Position numbers and translations under genes: made by a program. 64,000 bases of DNA, taken from positions 2,017,001-2,081,000 of the forward strand of contig WPIO01000006.1 in assembly GCA_009760855.2 (NCBI GenBank). Reading direction: 5' to 3'. Positions within the stretch are counted from its first letter, which is position 1; every line of letters begins with the position of its first letter. This document shows positions 44,735-56,965 of this stretch, in pieces. Source of the stretch: Cristatella mucedo. Its lineage: Eukaryota > Bryozoa > Phylactolaemata > Cristatellidae. Below the pieces are notes generated by a model. It worked only from the letters and a program-made list of their open reading frames with translations, was not told where the DNA came from and ran no database searches.

Positions 44735-44905
44735 GAATAAATAAATTCAGCCGATTCAGCAGCCTCTTTTTACACGAGCAGGATAGCCTCGGCCACTGCC
44801 GCGGTCACCCCTACCCCACCCATACACCCAGCCGGCAGTGGGCAATAGAGGACTGGACTCGAATCCGCGACCAGGATCATCAAGTTCGAGCACCGTAACT
44901 TTGGG
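44735..44905 (-). repeat. SINE2 relic
   Basis: Antisense: GCCGATTCAGCAGCCTCTTT, GCCGGCAGTGGGCAATAGAG and GACTCGAATCCGCGACC (box B complement) in SINE2 order, diverged. Confidence 0.55.
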
Positions 44906-44932
44906 TTGACTCGGAAATGATATTCCCGAGGA

Positions 44933-45943
<1,011 letters not shown>

Positions 45944-45945
<2 letters not shown>

Positions 45946-46529
45946 TGCTTGCATTTCTCTAAATTTACAGCCTGTCCCTATTAGAGGGCCTTAGCATTCG
46001 CCGGCGTAGCTGCCCCTCTACTGGTATATCTATGCTGGCTTCGCGCGACGCCCTCTTTCAACAGCAAAGGATGGCGGCGGGCAGAGCAGGGTAGGGCTTT
46101 CTCGAAAGTGTACCGCTCGCGAGTAGCCGCAATTGGGTCGAGGCGGCTCGGGCTGAGAAGAGACGGGGCGGTTAAAACTAGCGATTTCCGTACGATTTCC
46201 GTGCGGCAGCGTTACATCGGCCGCTGTATATCCACCGGTGTCGGTCGCGAGGCCAGTCGGCCGGTAGCTGGCTCTTTGATTGCTGAGCGAACGCACTCGT
46301 AGCGGATTGAACTCCGGCGAGTTTAAGCGGAGGCGAACCTGAAAGTGTCCCGTCAACCCGTCGTGTCATTGCCAAGCAGGTGGAAAAAGAGCCGCGGCTC
46401 TTTAGGCAAGCTTAGTGCTCGCCGGTCGCTATGCGGACCTCGGTTGCCACCCGGCCCGCCGCTGCAAGGAATACTCTCAGGGAGGTGCCGAAACTCAAGC
46501 TTGTGCGATCACCGGAAATTTACCGACGC
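45944..46529. other. Unassigned GC-rich stretch
   Basis: Overlapping short frames on both strands, no motif. Confidence 0.4.
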
Positions 46530-47274
46530 TCAGTAATATTAATAATAACAATAAGAATAAATTTGATAAAACGCCCACAGAGAACTCAATTTCTTTCTAG
46601 GCGCTTTACAGTTGATGCAAAGAAAGCACAATCGCATGGCTAATGGTAGCACGCTCAATAAGCAAAAAGAATAACCCGGTTACGGGTGACATGCACCTGG
46701 TCTGCATGCAAGTATTGTTAGGGGCAGCATGCAACAGTGTCAGCACGCATAGGCACATGAAGGACGAGTCATAAGGACCCACTAAATGCAGTCCTAAATA
46801 GGTGTGTTTTTAAGTTTCTTTTAAATGTGGTCAGGTCATAGGATGTTCTGACGCAGGTCGGGAGGGAGTTCCAGGCTTTGGGAGCATACGAGCTAAATGC
46901 ACGGTCTCCAAAGGATTTAAGGCTTGTACGAGGTATTTCTAGACTATTGGATTCCGAAAAGCGGGTGGTACGATGCTTGGCCTGATGGGGTAGTATATCT
47001 GACAGATAGGCTGGAGCCATAGAATGAAGGGACCTAAAAGTGAGCGACAAAACCTTGAATTCAGTCCGTTGCTTGACTGGTAGCCAGTGCAGGTCGGCGA
47101 GAAGTGGAGTAATGTGGCAACTGCGACGCTCACGACAGACAAGCCTAGCTGCAGAGTTTTGGACAAGCTGTAATCGCCTGATCGCACATGTCGGTAGGCC
47201 AGCTAGCAGGGAGCTGCAGAAGTCGAGACGGGATGTCACGAATGCATGAGCCAACTTGGACGTGGTATCCCTAT
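46530..47274 (-). mobile_element. LINE A, antisense (3' part, split by SINE2)
   Basis: Minus-strand frame of 161 codons: AHAFVTSRLDFCSSLLAGLP, LHWLPVKQRTEFKVLSLTF, RAFSSYAPKAWNSLPTCVRT and KTHLFRTAFSGSL. The 3' untranslated region, terminal hairpin and (AAT)n run to 46530. Unbroken frame, so a young copy. Confidence 0.92.
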
Positions 47275-47445
47275 AAAAAAAAATGCTAGCTGATTTAACA
47301 GCCCCTTTTTGTATAGCGACAGAAGAGCCTGTAAGGCTATTACCACCGCTTACAGTGGCGATAAAGAATCGCCCACCAAAGGATTCAAACCCACGACCTT
47401 GGGGCCGAGGTCATGAAAAGCAATCACCTTACCAAGTGAGCCAAT
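47275..47445 (-). repeat. SINE2 inserted in LINE A
   Basis: Poly(A) on the plus strand (A9 at 47275-47283), TGCTAGCTGATTTAACAGCC, hairpin parts, ATTCAAACCCACGACCTTGG (box B complement) and CACCTTACCAAGTGAGCC (box A side). LINE A is continuous across it (CCCTAT on the left, ATCTAAACAAGCCCG on the right). This defines both SINE ends closely. Any target duplication is only about 3 bases. Confidence 0.88.
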
Positions 47446-47695
47446 ATCTAAACAAGCCCGAATTTTAGCAATGTTTTGTAGCTACAAGTAGGCAGACGAC
47501 AGTGGAGCAGGTGCGGTCATCTAATGAAAGATCACTTTGGAACATGACATCTAGATTTTGAGCAGATTCAACACAAGAGATATCCTAGCAGTGCCGATTC
47601 TGAGCGTCACCCTTTCCAATTTCTGAATCGTGCTCGGTTTGCCCGTAGCTAGTAAGTTGGTTTTACCATCATTTAATTAAAGAAAATCCTCTATC
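47446..47695 (-). mobile_element. LINE A, antisense (upstream part)
   Basis: Continuation of the split LINE A to AGTAAGTTGGTTTTACCATC, equivalent to the NDDKTNLLVMG coding region. Truncated there. Confidence 0.85.
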
Positions 47696-47743
47696 CTCGC
47701 ACACCAATTTGTTAGAGAAACAACAGAGGACGTGCTTTCTTAC

Positions 47744-47776
47744 AACCGCACAGCTACTTTAAGCAGCTGTGCGGTT
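47744..47776. other. Perfect 12-bp stem hairpin
   Basis: AACCGCACAGCT and its exact complement AGCTGTGCGGTT, separated by 9 bases. No associated gene seen. Confidence 0.85.
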
Positions 47777-47895
47777 TTCTGTATGCCGGAGGTCTTAGAG
47801 ACGCATGCTTATTATTATTATCATTTATATTACTATATGTTATATATCATTATTTATATTATTGCCGTTATATCATGAATGTAATTATTATTATA

Positions 47896-48009
47896 GTTGG
47901 GCGTAGCGCGAGCGCTGCCATTCAATTTAAAAACTTTAAATATCCATAGCTAATACGGATATTTATAATTTTTTTTATATTAAATGGCAGCGCTGGCGCT
48001 ACGCTTAAC
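47896..48009. mobile_element. MITE-like 114-bp palindromic element
   Basis: Terminal inverted repeats of about 27 bases (GTTGGGCGTAGCGCGAGCGC against GTTAAGCGTAGCGCCAGCGC) extend through a further inner stem (AAATATCC/GGATATTT). They are flanked directly by TA on both sides. This is the form of a non-autonomous Tc1/mariner-type element. No transposase inside. Confidence 0.75.
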
Positions 48010-48343
48010 TATTCACTTCAAATAAACGAATCAGCAGCGGAAGCCAAGATTAAGAGCGCCTTGTGCGAAGATTTTGCTGCCTATTCAGACGGTACGCAGG
48101 CGTTAGTCTCGCAGCTCCGTCGCGGTGCCAGGCAAGTGCCGATCGAAGCGGCTTGATGCTCCAGACCGGTAGGCGGCGCGCTCCGCTGAGCACCGGTAGG
48201 TCACTGTAGGTCACCAATAAGTCACCGGTAGGTCACAGGAAGGTCTCCAATACGTCGCGCTGCGTTACGCGATATGTAGCTGGCTTAGTAAGGTAACACT
48301 TTTCAAATTCCTTAGCCGGAGGGCTCTGCGAAAGTTTTAGCCC
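48010..48343. other. Unassigned stretch
   Basis: Contains three close repeats of GGTCAC and CCGGTAGGTCAC at 48188-48242. No gene seen. Confidence 0.45.
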
Positions 48344-48435
48344 TCTCTCTGTCTTACTCTCTCTCTCTCTCTGCCTCTGTCTCTGTCTCTCTGTCTCTCT
48401 CTCTCCTTCTCTTTCTCTCTCTCTCTCCTTCTCTT

Positions 48436-48476
<41 letters not shown>

Positions 48477-48528
48477 GTGTCTCTCCTGTCTCTCTCACTC
48501 CCTCTCTGTCTCTCTCTTTCCCTCCCGT

Positions 48529-48564
<36 letters not shown>

Positions 48565-48567
48565 TTC
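48344..48567. repeat. CT microsatellite, imperfect
   Basis: CT tract with GTCTCT interruptions. It includes the word TCTTTCCCTCCCGTCTCCCT seen three times in the 45-kb array, so the two loci share ancestry. Confidence 0.95.
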
Positions 48568-48589
48568 GAGAGAGAGAGAGAGAGAGGGA

Positions 48590-48665
<76 letters not shown>
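48568..48665. repeat. GA microsatellite facing the CT tract
   Basis: About 49 GA units following CT directly at a TTTCGAGAG junction. Together the two make a long potential hairpin centred at about 48567. Confidence 0.96.
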
Positions 48666-49514
48666 CATGGTCGGACCACTAATTACTACGGGCACGATTT
48701 TTCCCGAAATTCCCCAGCGTTCCCTCAACGGCCGGCGTCCGCGCGGGTAGACCCTGATGCCTCCTGCGGAAGGCGGTTCGCCGAGCGCTAGGAGAACTGC
48801 AAAAATATCCCAATTCAAGCATCCAACCTACGCTGGACACCCATATGCCTGCTTGTTTCCCTCCCGTACTAAGGATTAAGGCGGCCTTTTTCAGATAGAG
48901 ATCGTGAGTCGGCGTTCCATAGGGGCTGCTGTGTTCGGCCGCTCGGCCCTGGTGCTTCCCATTTTTGGAGAGCCCGAAGATTTGCCCGCAGCCCGACAGC
49001 CTCTGCAGAAGCAGCCTCGGTGGTCTCGCCCGTCCGATTGGGAGATTCGGGGTCCCTTTCAATTGGAGACACCGACACGGCACACTGTCGCGAGCCGCGG
49101 GTATGCATTTAGCAGAATCGCCAATTTAGCGCAAAATCGCTGTGCTCAGCTCCGGAGGAGGAACTTTCGCGGCGCTTCTCGCGCATCCAAGATCGGCCAT
49201 TTATCTCGATGCAACAACGACGCCGTCGTTCTCATACAGCCGGAATCGCACGCTGTGATGCAGCTGCATCCTGTTGCAGCTGCATCACAAGAGCCGCCGC
49301 CACCGCAAACGTTTGCTTAGCTGTGTTACGCCGTGCTCCTCGCTTGGACATGAAGCCGAAGCGGCGAAGGCAGCGAACGCGCCAGCCCGCATTTTTGGAT
49401 GCTCCCTCAGCGAACTCTCTCGAAGGAAAAGGATTCGCCCATTGCGAAAAGCAGTCCCTCCGAATACGAACGCATAGTGTGCACGCCGAACCATCGCGAG
49501 GCAAGCCTCTTTTT
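48666..49514. other. Unassigned GC-rich stretch
   Basis: An open frame of 138 codons (48904-49320, +) and others overlap on both strands without motif. It contains a perfect inverted repeat at 49255-49288. Confidence 0.4.
49255..49288. other. Perfect 13-bp inverted repeat
   Basis: GTGATGCAGCTGC and GCAGCTGCATCAC separated by 8 bases. Each arm contains the palindrome GCAGCTGC. Confidence 0.85.
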
Positions 49515-49775
49515 GCAATACCTTGATTTAGTGGGTCCCTGTGATTCGTCCTTCATATGCTTTTGTGTGCTGACACTGTGCATGCTGCCACTCACCACAC
49601 CTGCATGCTGACCCTGTGCATGTCACCCCTAACCATGTTATTCATGTTGTTTATGAAGCATGATATTACTCACCATTCAATCGCGTTTCCCTTTGCAGGA
49701 AATGTAAAGCACCTAGAAAGAGATTGAGTTCTCTGAGGGCGCTTTATAAAGTGGATTATTATTATTTTATACTGA
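49515..49775 (+). mobile_element. LINE A 3' end
   Basis: GATTTAGTGGGTCCCTGTGA, 3' untranslated region, perfect terminal hairpin and (ATT)n. Highly similar to 36.9-37.2 kb. Confidence 0.9.
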
Positions 49776-50300
49776 GATACGAAACTTTGAACTTCGGAAC
49801 ACACTTTACCCTTCGCTTTTTACGCTTGAGAAGGTTGCAGCAAGGCTAAAGATTGCAACGCCGTTAAAGCATGTCGTTCAAATGTGTCTGGGCGATAACG
49901 TGATACACGGTTACAATGATCAGCCGGCCGACGTAAAGCAAGATTGCCACAACCTGTGAAACGAATGAATTCTGATCATCTCGTGGTTGACGGATAAGCA
50001 GGCCATCCTTGAGGTGGAGAGGTTTCGGCTGGAGCAGGAGCAGCTAGCCAGAGTCGAGACTGGGACAGAGCTTGGCGAGGAGCTAGCTTCAACACCAATC
50101 GATCCCACCGTCCACTGACTGCACGAGCCCGACAGACGAGCTGAACTCATTCAGCTGCCGAATCGATCCGGCTGCAATACCGGCAGACGAAGCGGGTATG
50201 GGACTACTTCCGACATAATAGCCACAACAGCTGAAGAGTGTCAGAACAACGTAAGTGTGCAGCGGCAGCAGCCGGAGACGAAGGAGGTGCAGCAAGTGAC
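49776..50300 (+). other. Possible decayed coding segment with a charged helix
   Basis: The plus-strand frame at about 49980-50105 reads SWLTDKQAILEVERFRLEQE, then QLARVETGTEL, a likely amphipathic or coiled helix. No start, splice pair or known domain could be fixed. Confidence 0.3.
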
Positions 50301-50309
50301 TGCTTCCAG

Positions 50310-50930
50310 CGGCGAGGTGATTGTGGTCATCGGCGAGGTGATAGTTGCATGCGAAAAGGCGCAGACGGCGGGTGCGAGCGAAGTCGGCGGCGAAGCGCAG
50401 CAGTGAGATCGTCATAGCGGCGGATAGCATCTCGGCGGCAAAGAGTGCCCGAGAGAGCGAGGTCTCGGCCGCGGAGCGAAGCGGCGAGAGCTTCTTGGTG
50501 GTGTAGAGCACCCGCACAAGCATCTTGGTGAAGAGTACAGAAGAGCACTGCGAGATAGCGGTCAGCGGCGAGGCGATAGTAGCATGCAACGAGGCACAGG
50601 CAGCCCATGAGAGCTACGTCTTGGCCGCCAAGCGCAGCAGCCCGAGCGTCGTAGCGGCGGAGGGCATCTCAGCGGCTGTGAAGAGCAGCTCTCGGCTGTG
50701 AAGAGCAGCTCTCGGCTGTGAAGAGCAGCTCAGAGAGCGTCTCGGTGGTGAAGAGCATCCGTATGAGCGTCTCGGCGCAGAGCGCCTCGCGAGACAGCCG
50801 TCAGCGGCAAGGCGATAGTGACCTTCGACGAGGCGCAGGCTGGCTGATGGCGAAGTAGCGAGAGCTCCACTGCGGCGAAGCACAGCAGCGAGAGCGGTGT
50901 TTCGGCAGCGAAGGGCACCTGCGAGAGCGT
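50310..50930 (+). repeat. Three degenerate copies of a ~235-bp GC-rich unit with a shared cryptic frame
   Basis: The frame peptides SGEVIVACEKAQTAG (about 50330), SGEAIVACNEAQAAH (about 50565) and SGKAIVTFDEAQAG (about 50800) recur about 235 bases apart. Each is followed by Ala/Ser-rich sequence. A 27-base unit AAGAGCAGCTCTCGGCTGTG is itself locally triplicated at 50677-50735. Stops interrupt the frame in all copies. Confidence 0.6.
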
Positions 50931-50934
50931 CTCG

Positions 50935-51183
50935 GTGCAGAGCGAAGAGCAGCACAATCTTGAGATCGACTCGTTTGAGTGGAACTCGGAGAACGGCCTG
51001 GCGATAATGAGCCCGAGTGTTTTTCACAGGGAGGGATCGGCCGACGAAAAGTGCATGAGACTGGCCATCGGGGTTCTCGCGGGAGGTGATGTACGGAAAA
51101 CTCGTGACAGCGGGAGCGGTAATCCACCTTTGCCTAAAGGTGGGCAGCATCTAAGACCGGCGGCTCGTAAGGGGCCGAGCTGA
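50935..51183 (+). other. Open frame downstream of the 235-bp repeats
   Basis: 82 codons: SFEWNSENGLAIMSPSVFHR, then CMRLAIGVLAGGDV. It looks like non-repetitive protein sequence but matches nothing I know. It might be the 3' end of the repeated frame. No splice evidence. Confidence 0.3.
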
Positions 51184-53365
51184 CGTGCGCCTTCTTCGAG
51201 AGGCTGTCGCGTAGCCTGCACCCCATCCAAACTGGTCGGAGCTCAATAATGTTATATAATGAACCTGACAGAGGCCATACTTTTAGCTCAACATGGAAGT
51301 GGAGCTGATAGCAGCGGGTGAACAGCCCAGTGGTAATGTTACATCTGAGATAAACAAGCCGGAATTTGTCAGAAAGAAGACTTGCGGCTTGGACGATTGA
51401 TCCGTGTACAGTTAAGCGTTCCTGTGACGCTGAGTTAATATGAGCATATGAGCGTCGTGGTATTTTCAGGATGTAATTGCCTCGCTCGATGTGCGTTCCG
51501 AGATATGTACTCCTCCTGCTGATCAAGTAAACCGTAGGATAGAAATTCTCCATACCATAGGTCAGCCAGAGCACACAAAGGGCTCTGTTCCCTGTGGGCA
51601 CCTTTTAACAATTTTTGATGGAAAAAAGCTGAACCTATTGTAGTTTGATTCGCACAGCAGAGAACCAGCCGATGCCCAACACCAACAGTTTATTATGACG
51701 CACGGAGCCGAAGGGTGAACGGCTTTCTTCGGCTCCTTCTCCCACTCGACTCCTCGCCTTGACTGCTCGGCTCTCCTGGGCGACCCCGATGATTCATCGA
51801 GGACCGCAACTGTGCACAGGCCGACCCTGATGGTGAATCCACCATCTATCCGCCAGCGGGTTACCGGCCTATGTCCACGCCACGCCACATCGCAGGCGGA
51901 CCGAAGCGGTGCACCGGCGGCCGCTCTCGGTGATGCTTCTAACAGCTGTTCACCAGCGGCTTATCAGAGCCTGCATACTATACATACATACATACATACA
52001 TACGAACTACACCTATCACAATTGTAAGGAGCCGAGTCCACAACAAAATATCCTGCCGAACAGCCTTCACACGCGATAATACCGGTGCAAGTACACAGCA
52101 CCAGTTCCAGGAACGGCAAAGGTCCATCACTCGGGCATAGCAACGATTCATCCATTAATGAATACCTTAGAGTAGGCGGAGCCACTGACATTCGATATGT
52201 CGGGCTGGGCGTCGGCTTGCCCCGGAAGGAGCCTGGGGTCAGTTCCCAGAGGCCCGAGGACCGGGGCTTGGGACGGCGTGCTCGCTCTCTTTCGGCGGAC
52301 GCTCTCGACTGTGGTAGATGTCGACTCCGACTATCCCAGAGTACTCAGCTAGCCAGGTCTTTGACGGCGTACGGTTGTACTGTTGGAACGGGGTCGGTAC
52401 AACGGTGGGACTGCGGAAGCCGACTGAGAAACCAACACGTTTGTTCGCGCTTGCGGCGAGATCTTGCGTCCCTACAGTTTACCTTGGTAGAATCCTCCCT
52501 GTAGACTTGTCTAGTTCCCCCTTTGTATAGCGTATGCGTGTGTACTATATAAAGTGTTGTATACCCGGTCGATCACCCTTGAGCTACTTTTGCCAGAGGC
52601 CACGCTTAACGACTAAATGGGCATAGATAGTAGGTGACCGTAGCCGGAATAGGCTAGCACCACGTGAACCCAGCTACAAATAGAGAAAACCTTGACCTTT
52701 CAAGGATGGCCAATCTTAAGCCAGCTGAAGAAGATTGTCTTGGCCAAGCCGCCGACACACGCTTACATCCAATACACAATATCCAATACACAATATCCAT
52801 ACACAATATACATTCTTACACACATGTACATCCAAGGTCTAAGAGCCTGCTTGCCACCTATCCCCTTACCTCAGCTCACGGTTGACAACATCAGTAGTTT
52901 TGTCCTAGACATAGGCAGGCGCATGGTCTGCCGAGATTTAGCCAAACGTTTGTACAAACCGTAAAACCTTACCAAGAGGCAAGCCACCCTCAGTGCAATT
53001 GTTTGCCTATTTGGCACGTTAGGGCGAGTCTAGACTTGGCCCTTTCCACGACGTAGTCATGTCTGCATTAGCAAATGTCCGAAAAACATGTGCCGTTGCG
53101 ATAGTCGTACAATACTGCTTCTCACAAAAGATGGCTGGCATTAGATCAAGGTAACAACCGGACCGAGTCTGGAACCGTGGCTGAAAAGTAGTCAAGGTTC
53201 TCATTATTTAGCTTTAACAGGGGCTTCGTGAGGCTCCTACTTGGGCTACTTTACTTTCAGACATGTCAACCATTTTGTTGAAGAGTCAAATATTCGAAGC
53301 TAAACTAGCCGAAATTCGGCGTATTGTGCCTCTTGAAGCTAGTTGTGACGAACCTGGATTGAGAT
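51184..53365. other. Unassigned stretch, perhaps an old LTR-type repeat
   Basis: The minus frame 51134-51601 (155 codons) has no recognised motif. (ACAT)n lies at 51982-52004. A TATATAAA element lies at 52546-52553 within sequence that could be a long terminal repeat, but I found no matching second copy or primer-binding site. A 14-base repeat CCAATACACAATAT occurs at 52768-52810. Confidence 0.35.
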
Positions 53366-54790
53366 TTATAATGATAAAAATGCACTCGATAAAGCGACCT
53401 CAGAGAACTAAATCTCGTTCTAGGCGCGTTAGATTTGCTGCAAAGGAAACACGATCGAATGGTGATTGGTATCATGCTTGATAAACAACATGAATAACAT
53501 GGTTAGGGGTGACATGCACACGTTCAACATGCAAGTGTGGTTAGTAGCAACATGCACAGTGTCAGCAGGCATAAGCACACAATGGACGAATCACACGAAC
53601 CTAATAAATGCTGTCAATAATAAGTGCATTTTTAAGTTCCTTTTTAAATGTAGTGAAGTCAGGAGATGTCGTGACGCAAGTCGGGACTGAGTTTGAGGCT
53701 TTGAGAGCATATGAACTAAAGGCACGGTCTCCAAAGGACGTGAGGTTTGTACGAGGTATACGCAAAGAGTTATTTTCCGAAAAGCGGGTGGTACGACGCT
53801 TGGCCTGGTGGTGGAGTAGATCCGATAGGTAGGTTTGCTGACCCTTCGGAGTGATTAGCTCTAAAGGCAGACTGGAACTTACTAGTAAGGTTATAAGTTT
53901 CCATATATGAGTTCAACTAGTCTGCTAAGTCTCGTTCCAATGTTTTTGATAGGAATGGTAGAAGTGAGACTGGGCGGTAGTTGCTCATGTTCTCTTGGGC
54001 TAATGTTGCTTTCTTGAGACTGGCTACAGCTTATTTGAAAGGTGCTGGGACATGACCCGAGGCTAATGACATATTAATTATGTTAGTTATGCATGACAGT
54101 AGCAGAACAATGCAACGTAGGGAACAGGACAGTGGGATTAGGGTCCACAAAACTTGTTGTATTCGTCGATTGGGATATGACCTTTAGGACGAGATCACTA
54201 GTGACCTGCTTGAATGTTGACATTGAGGTGCAGCCAGGAATTGAGGGACATCATTCTAGGGTGATACTAATATCGCATGGAAGGACTCCCTGATCTTGTC
54301 TACCTTCTTGACAAAGAATCGAGAGAAGCGATCGGCTAGATCATTACAGGAATCGTCAGGTAAGGAGCTTATCCTGGAGTTGTTGCAGTGATGGTTGATC
54401 GTAGCCATCAGCATTTTTGGATTGTGCATCTGTTATTCAACAATGTTTTTCTACATAAGCTAGACTTGGCCTTTGCTAGGATCGATTGGTACGTCCTAGA
54501 GTATGCCTGTCGATGATGATGTCAGTCCTGATCTTTTGTACGCTTATTCAAGCTTGCTCTTATTAGACCTAGCTCGTTTAATGTCTGTGGTAAACCATAC
54601 GCCGTCTAGGCGAGGTCGCGCCGTGTTCTTAGTCAGAATTGCAAGCTCGTCGAGTGCGTAAGCTAGTATCGTATCGTAGCTATTTACCAATGATGACAGA
54701 TCGGAGGGTGCCTGAGCTGCAGAGGCGAGTTTAAATGTGGTTACAAAAATGCCGCAACATTCAAGACTGTGACAGATCTTCGATCCATCT
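53366..54790 (-). mobile_element. LINE A, long antisense copy reaching the endonuclease-RT linker
   Basis: The 3' tail starts near 53380 without the (AAT)n. 3' untranslated region and C-terminal frames run to about 53840. Then a deletion jumps to the N-terminal reverse transcriptase region (54000-54250) and the linker, with LVNSYDTILAYALDELAIL and DGVWFTTDIKRARSNKSKLE at 54544-54690. This linker is the part between endonuclease and reverse transcriptase in L2/CR1-type elements and is present only in this copy. Confidence 0.85.
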
Positions 54791-56844
54791 CTGGCGTAGC
54801 CCTTTGGCGCCATACCATGTATCGCTAATCTAGGCAATGCACATCACACGATCAATCTCATTGTCGCTCTTGAGAGCCCTCTTTCGGCCGGCTACTGGAT
54901 TATCCTGAAAGTGGGTCTCCGAGTAATGCTGTCGTGAACTCATCGATTGTATCCTTGCATCGGAGTAGTCGAACGTTTTTTTTGGACCGAGTCTCGATAG
55001 CCACTGGCCTAAATCGCACGGCTAACCACTCAGTCCAGATTCATCCAGCCTACACTACTACGACAGTCGTCCGACATTGAGAACATGCATTTCGTGGTTT
55101 CGTTGTATCCAGCTCTATTGAAATGTGTCCGAGAAGACGAAAGTTTGAAACCGCCATTTCCGAAATCCAATTTTCATCCGTTACCGTCCGTAAGGCCTCT
55201 ATTGCCCGTATATGGTATGCAAAAAATAATGTTGGATACGAACGGTGAACCCTCGACGGTAAACTAAAACTTACGTCCTAGCTTCGACGTGCGTATTATC
55301 CCACTGACGCACTTGTTGCATCATAAATGACATGAATCACAAAGACCCATAAACCGACCGAACCGCTATAAACTCTGCTGGGCCATAAACTGGCCTAGTC
55401 GGGAATAACTAGGCCATAAACCCCATCGGCACATCAACAATGAACACCAGAAATCCGCCATAGAAAAGATTATCTTCCCCCACCCACCCATACGTAAAAT
55501 TGAAATGTTTATCTTGCTTTAAGTAGTCATGATGTGTATGTAAAACATTGAATACTTGTAGTCGCGTGTGGCTGTGACGATGTGAGATCTGGGGCCGGCA
55601 ATTGGTCTGTCGTTTAGATGGACTCTTCCGGTTGACTGCACCGCCCCTTTATGTCCTTGTCCGAAAGCGGGAATAACAAGTTTCAATTTATCCATAATTA
55701 TCTCAATTTATAATAATATATTTTTTAAAATAGAACACAAATAAAAGTATTTCTAGTTTTATCTATTGATATGTTTAGTTTACAAGTTTCCGGAAACGAT
55801 CACCGGTCATTCTGACCTCAGCGACCTTAACTGCCGTCCTCCCGGGCTTTGGTGCCGTTGGCGTGGTGTGCTTCTTTTCCTTTCAAGAATTGGACAGTAG
55901 ATCGATATGGTTAGTCACAATGTGCAGCTTGTGCAGTGCTGTGCCGGTCTGGGGTTATTTTATCGTTAGTAACTCATCGTGGAATGTTTCGTGCCGCAAT
56001 GCCTGCATGATGCCTCTGGCCGCCCGGGTTGTGGCGGGAAACTGCTTCCGGATATTTAAACTATTTACCTTAACCGATGTAGCTGTGTCGATTCGACTTC
56101 ACTGCTGTTAAACCTTTAACAAAGTAGCCTTCATGCTTTCAATATGTTGATCTCTGTTTTTAATCTGCAAATCAACGGTAGCTTGAAGCGTTAGGAATAG
56201 CAAATTAGCCACCCACGTGTGCCGTGCTATCCGTTTCAAGTGGGAATGGGTCTCCAGCCTGGCTCTAGTTAAGCAGTCCTGCCTCTCACTGATAGTACCT
56301 AATTTTCTGCGCTTTATTGATTCACATTCGAAGGCTCCCATGCCTGTCGTGTGTTGTAGTGCTTAAGTTTGTAGACGGAGCAATGCCTGTGAGCTGGTCC
56401 TGCTGCCGGGTTTTAAATGTATAGGCCAGCGCTTTAACGCTTGGTAGGTGTATATATAGGTACCGACTAGATAGGGCCGAAAGAGCTATTCAATTCAATT
56501 GTATTATTGCTACCGCCTCGTTGTTCACTGTATTTGCTGCGACGAAGAAGGGATCTGAAAAAGGCACTGTTTTACTGCTTAAGTTTAGTACTGTCTTAGC
56601 TACTGTTTTACTATTTTAGTTGGGTTTATGTTTAGATTATAATATATGAGGTGGAATATCTGCCGGAACCGAAGATCGTACCCCAAGAGGGTATGGCTTG
56701 CACTGAGTCGTTGCTTGCATGCGCTAGCATAGCCGATTGCAAGTCTCGTAAGCTGATCAAGTGCTGAGGTTTTCTTGTATGATAACCACGATGTTTCCCC
56801 ACGCTTCTTGTCGTGAAACTTAAAGATCAGCTGGCTCGAGCTAA
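54791..56844. other. Unassigned stretch upstream of the CDCA7-type gene
   Basis: May hold the missing first exon. Candidate frames are 55085-55267 (+, 60 codons), 55863-56111 (+) and 56108-56341 (-, 77 codons, charged). None is recognisable or well bounded by splice sites. A weak tRNA-like segment lies at 54985-55035 (-). Confidence 0.4.
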
Positions 56845-56965
56845 CCACTCTACTACTAGCCATTCGATTGGGCTTCCTTGTCCAGCAAATGTCAAATGCC
56901 TAGAAAGAGATTGAGTTCTCTGATGGCGCTATATCAAATGCATTATTATTAATAATAATACTATT
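56845..56965 (+). repeat. LINE A 3' tail
   Basis: TAACCACTCTACTACTAGCC, then CAGCAAATG, terminal hairpin AGAGATTGAGTTCTCT and (ATT)n. Confidence 0.85.

Noticed and set aside
51134-51601. 155-codon frame on the minus strand
   Set aside because: No recognisable domain, and the peptide composition looks random. Left as unassigned.
54985-55035. tRNA-Ser or tRNA-Leu-like head on the minus strand
   Set aside because: GAGTGGTTAGCCGTGCG resembles box A, but the expected box B and stems do not form, and no second copy is present.
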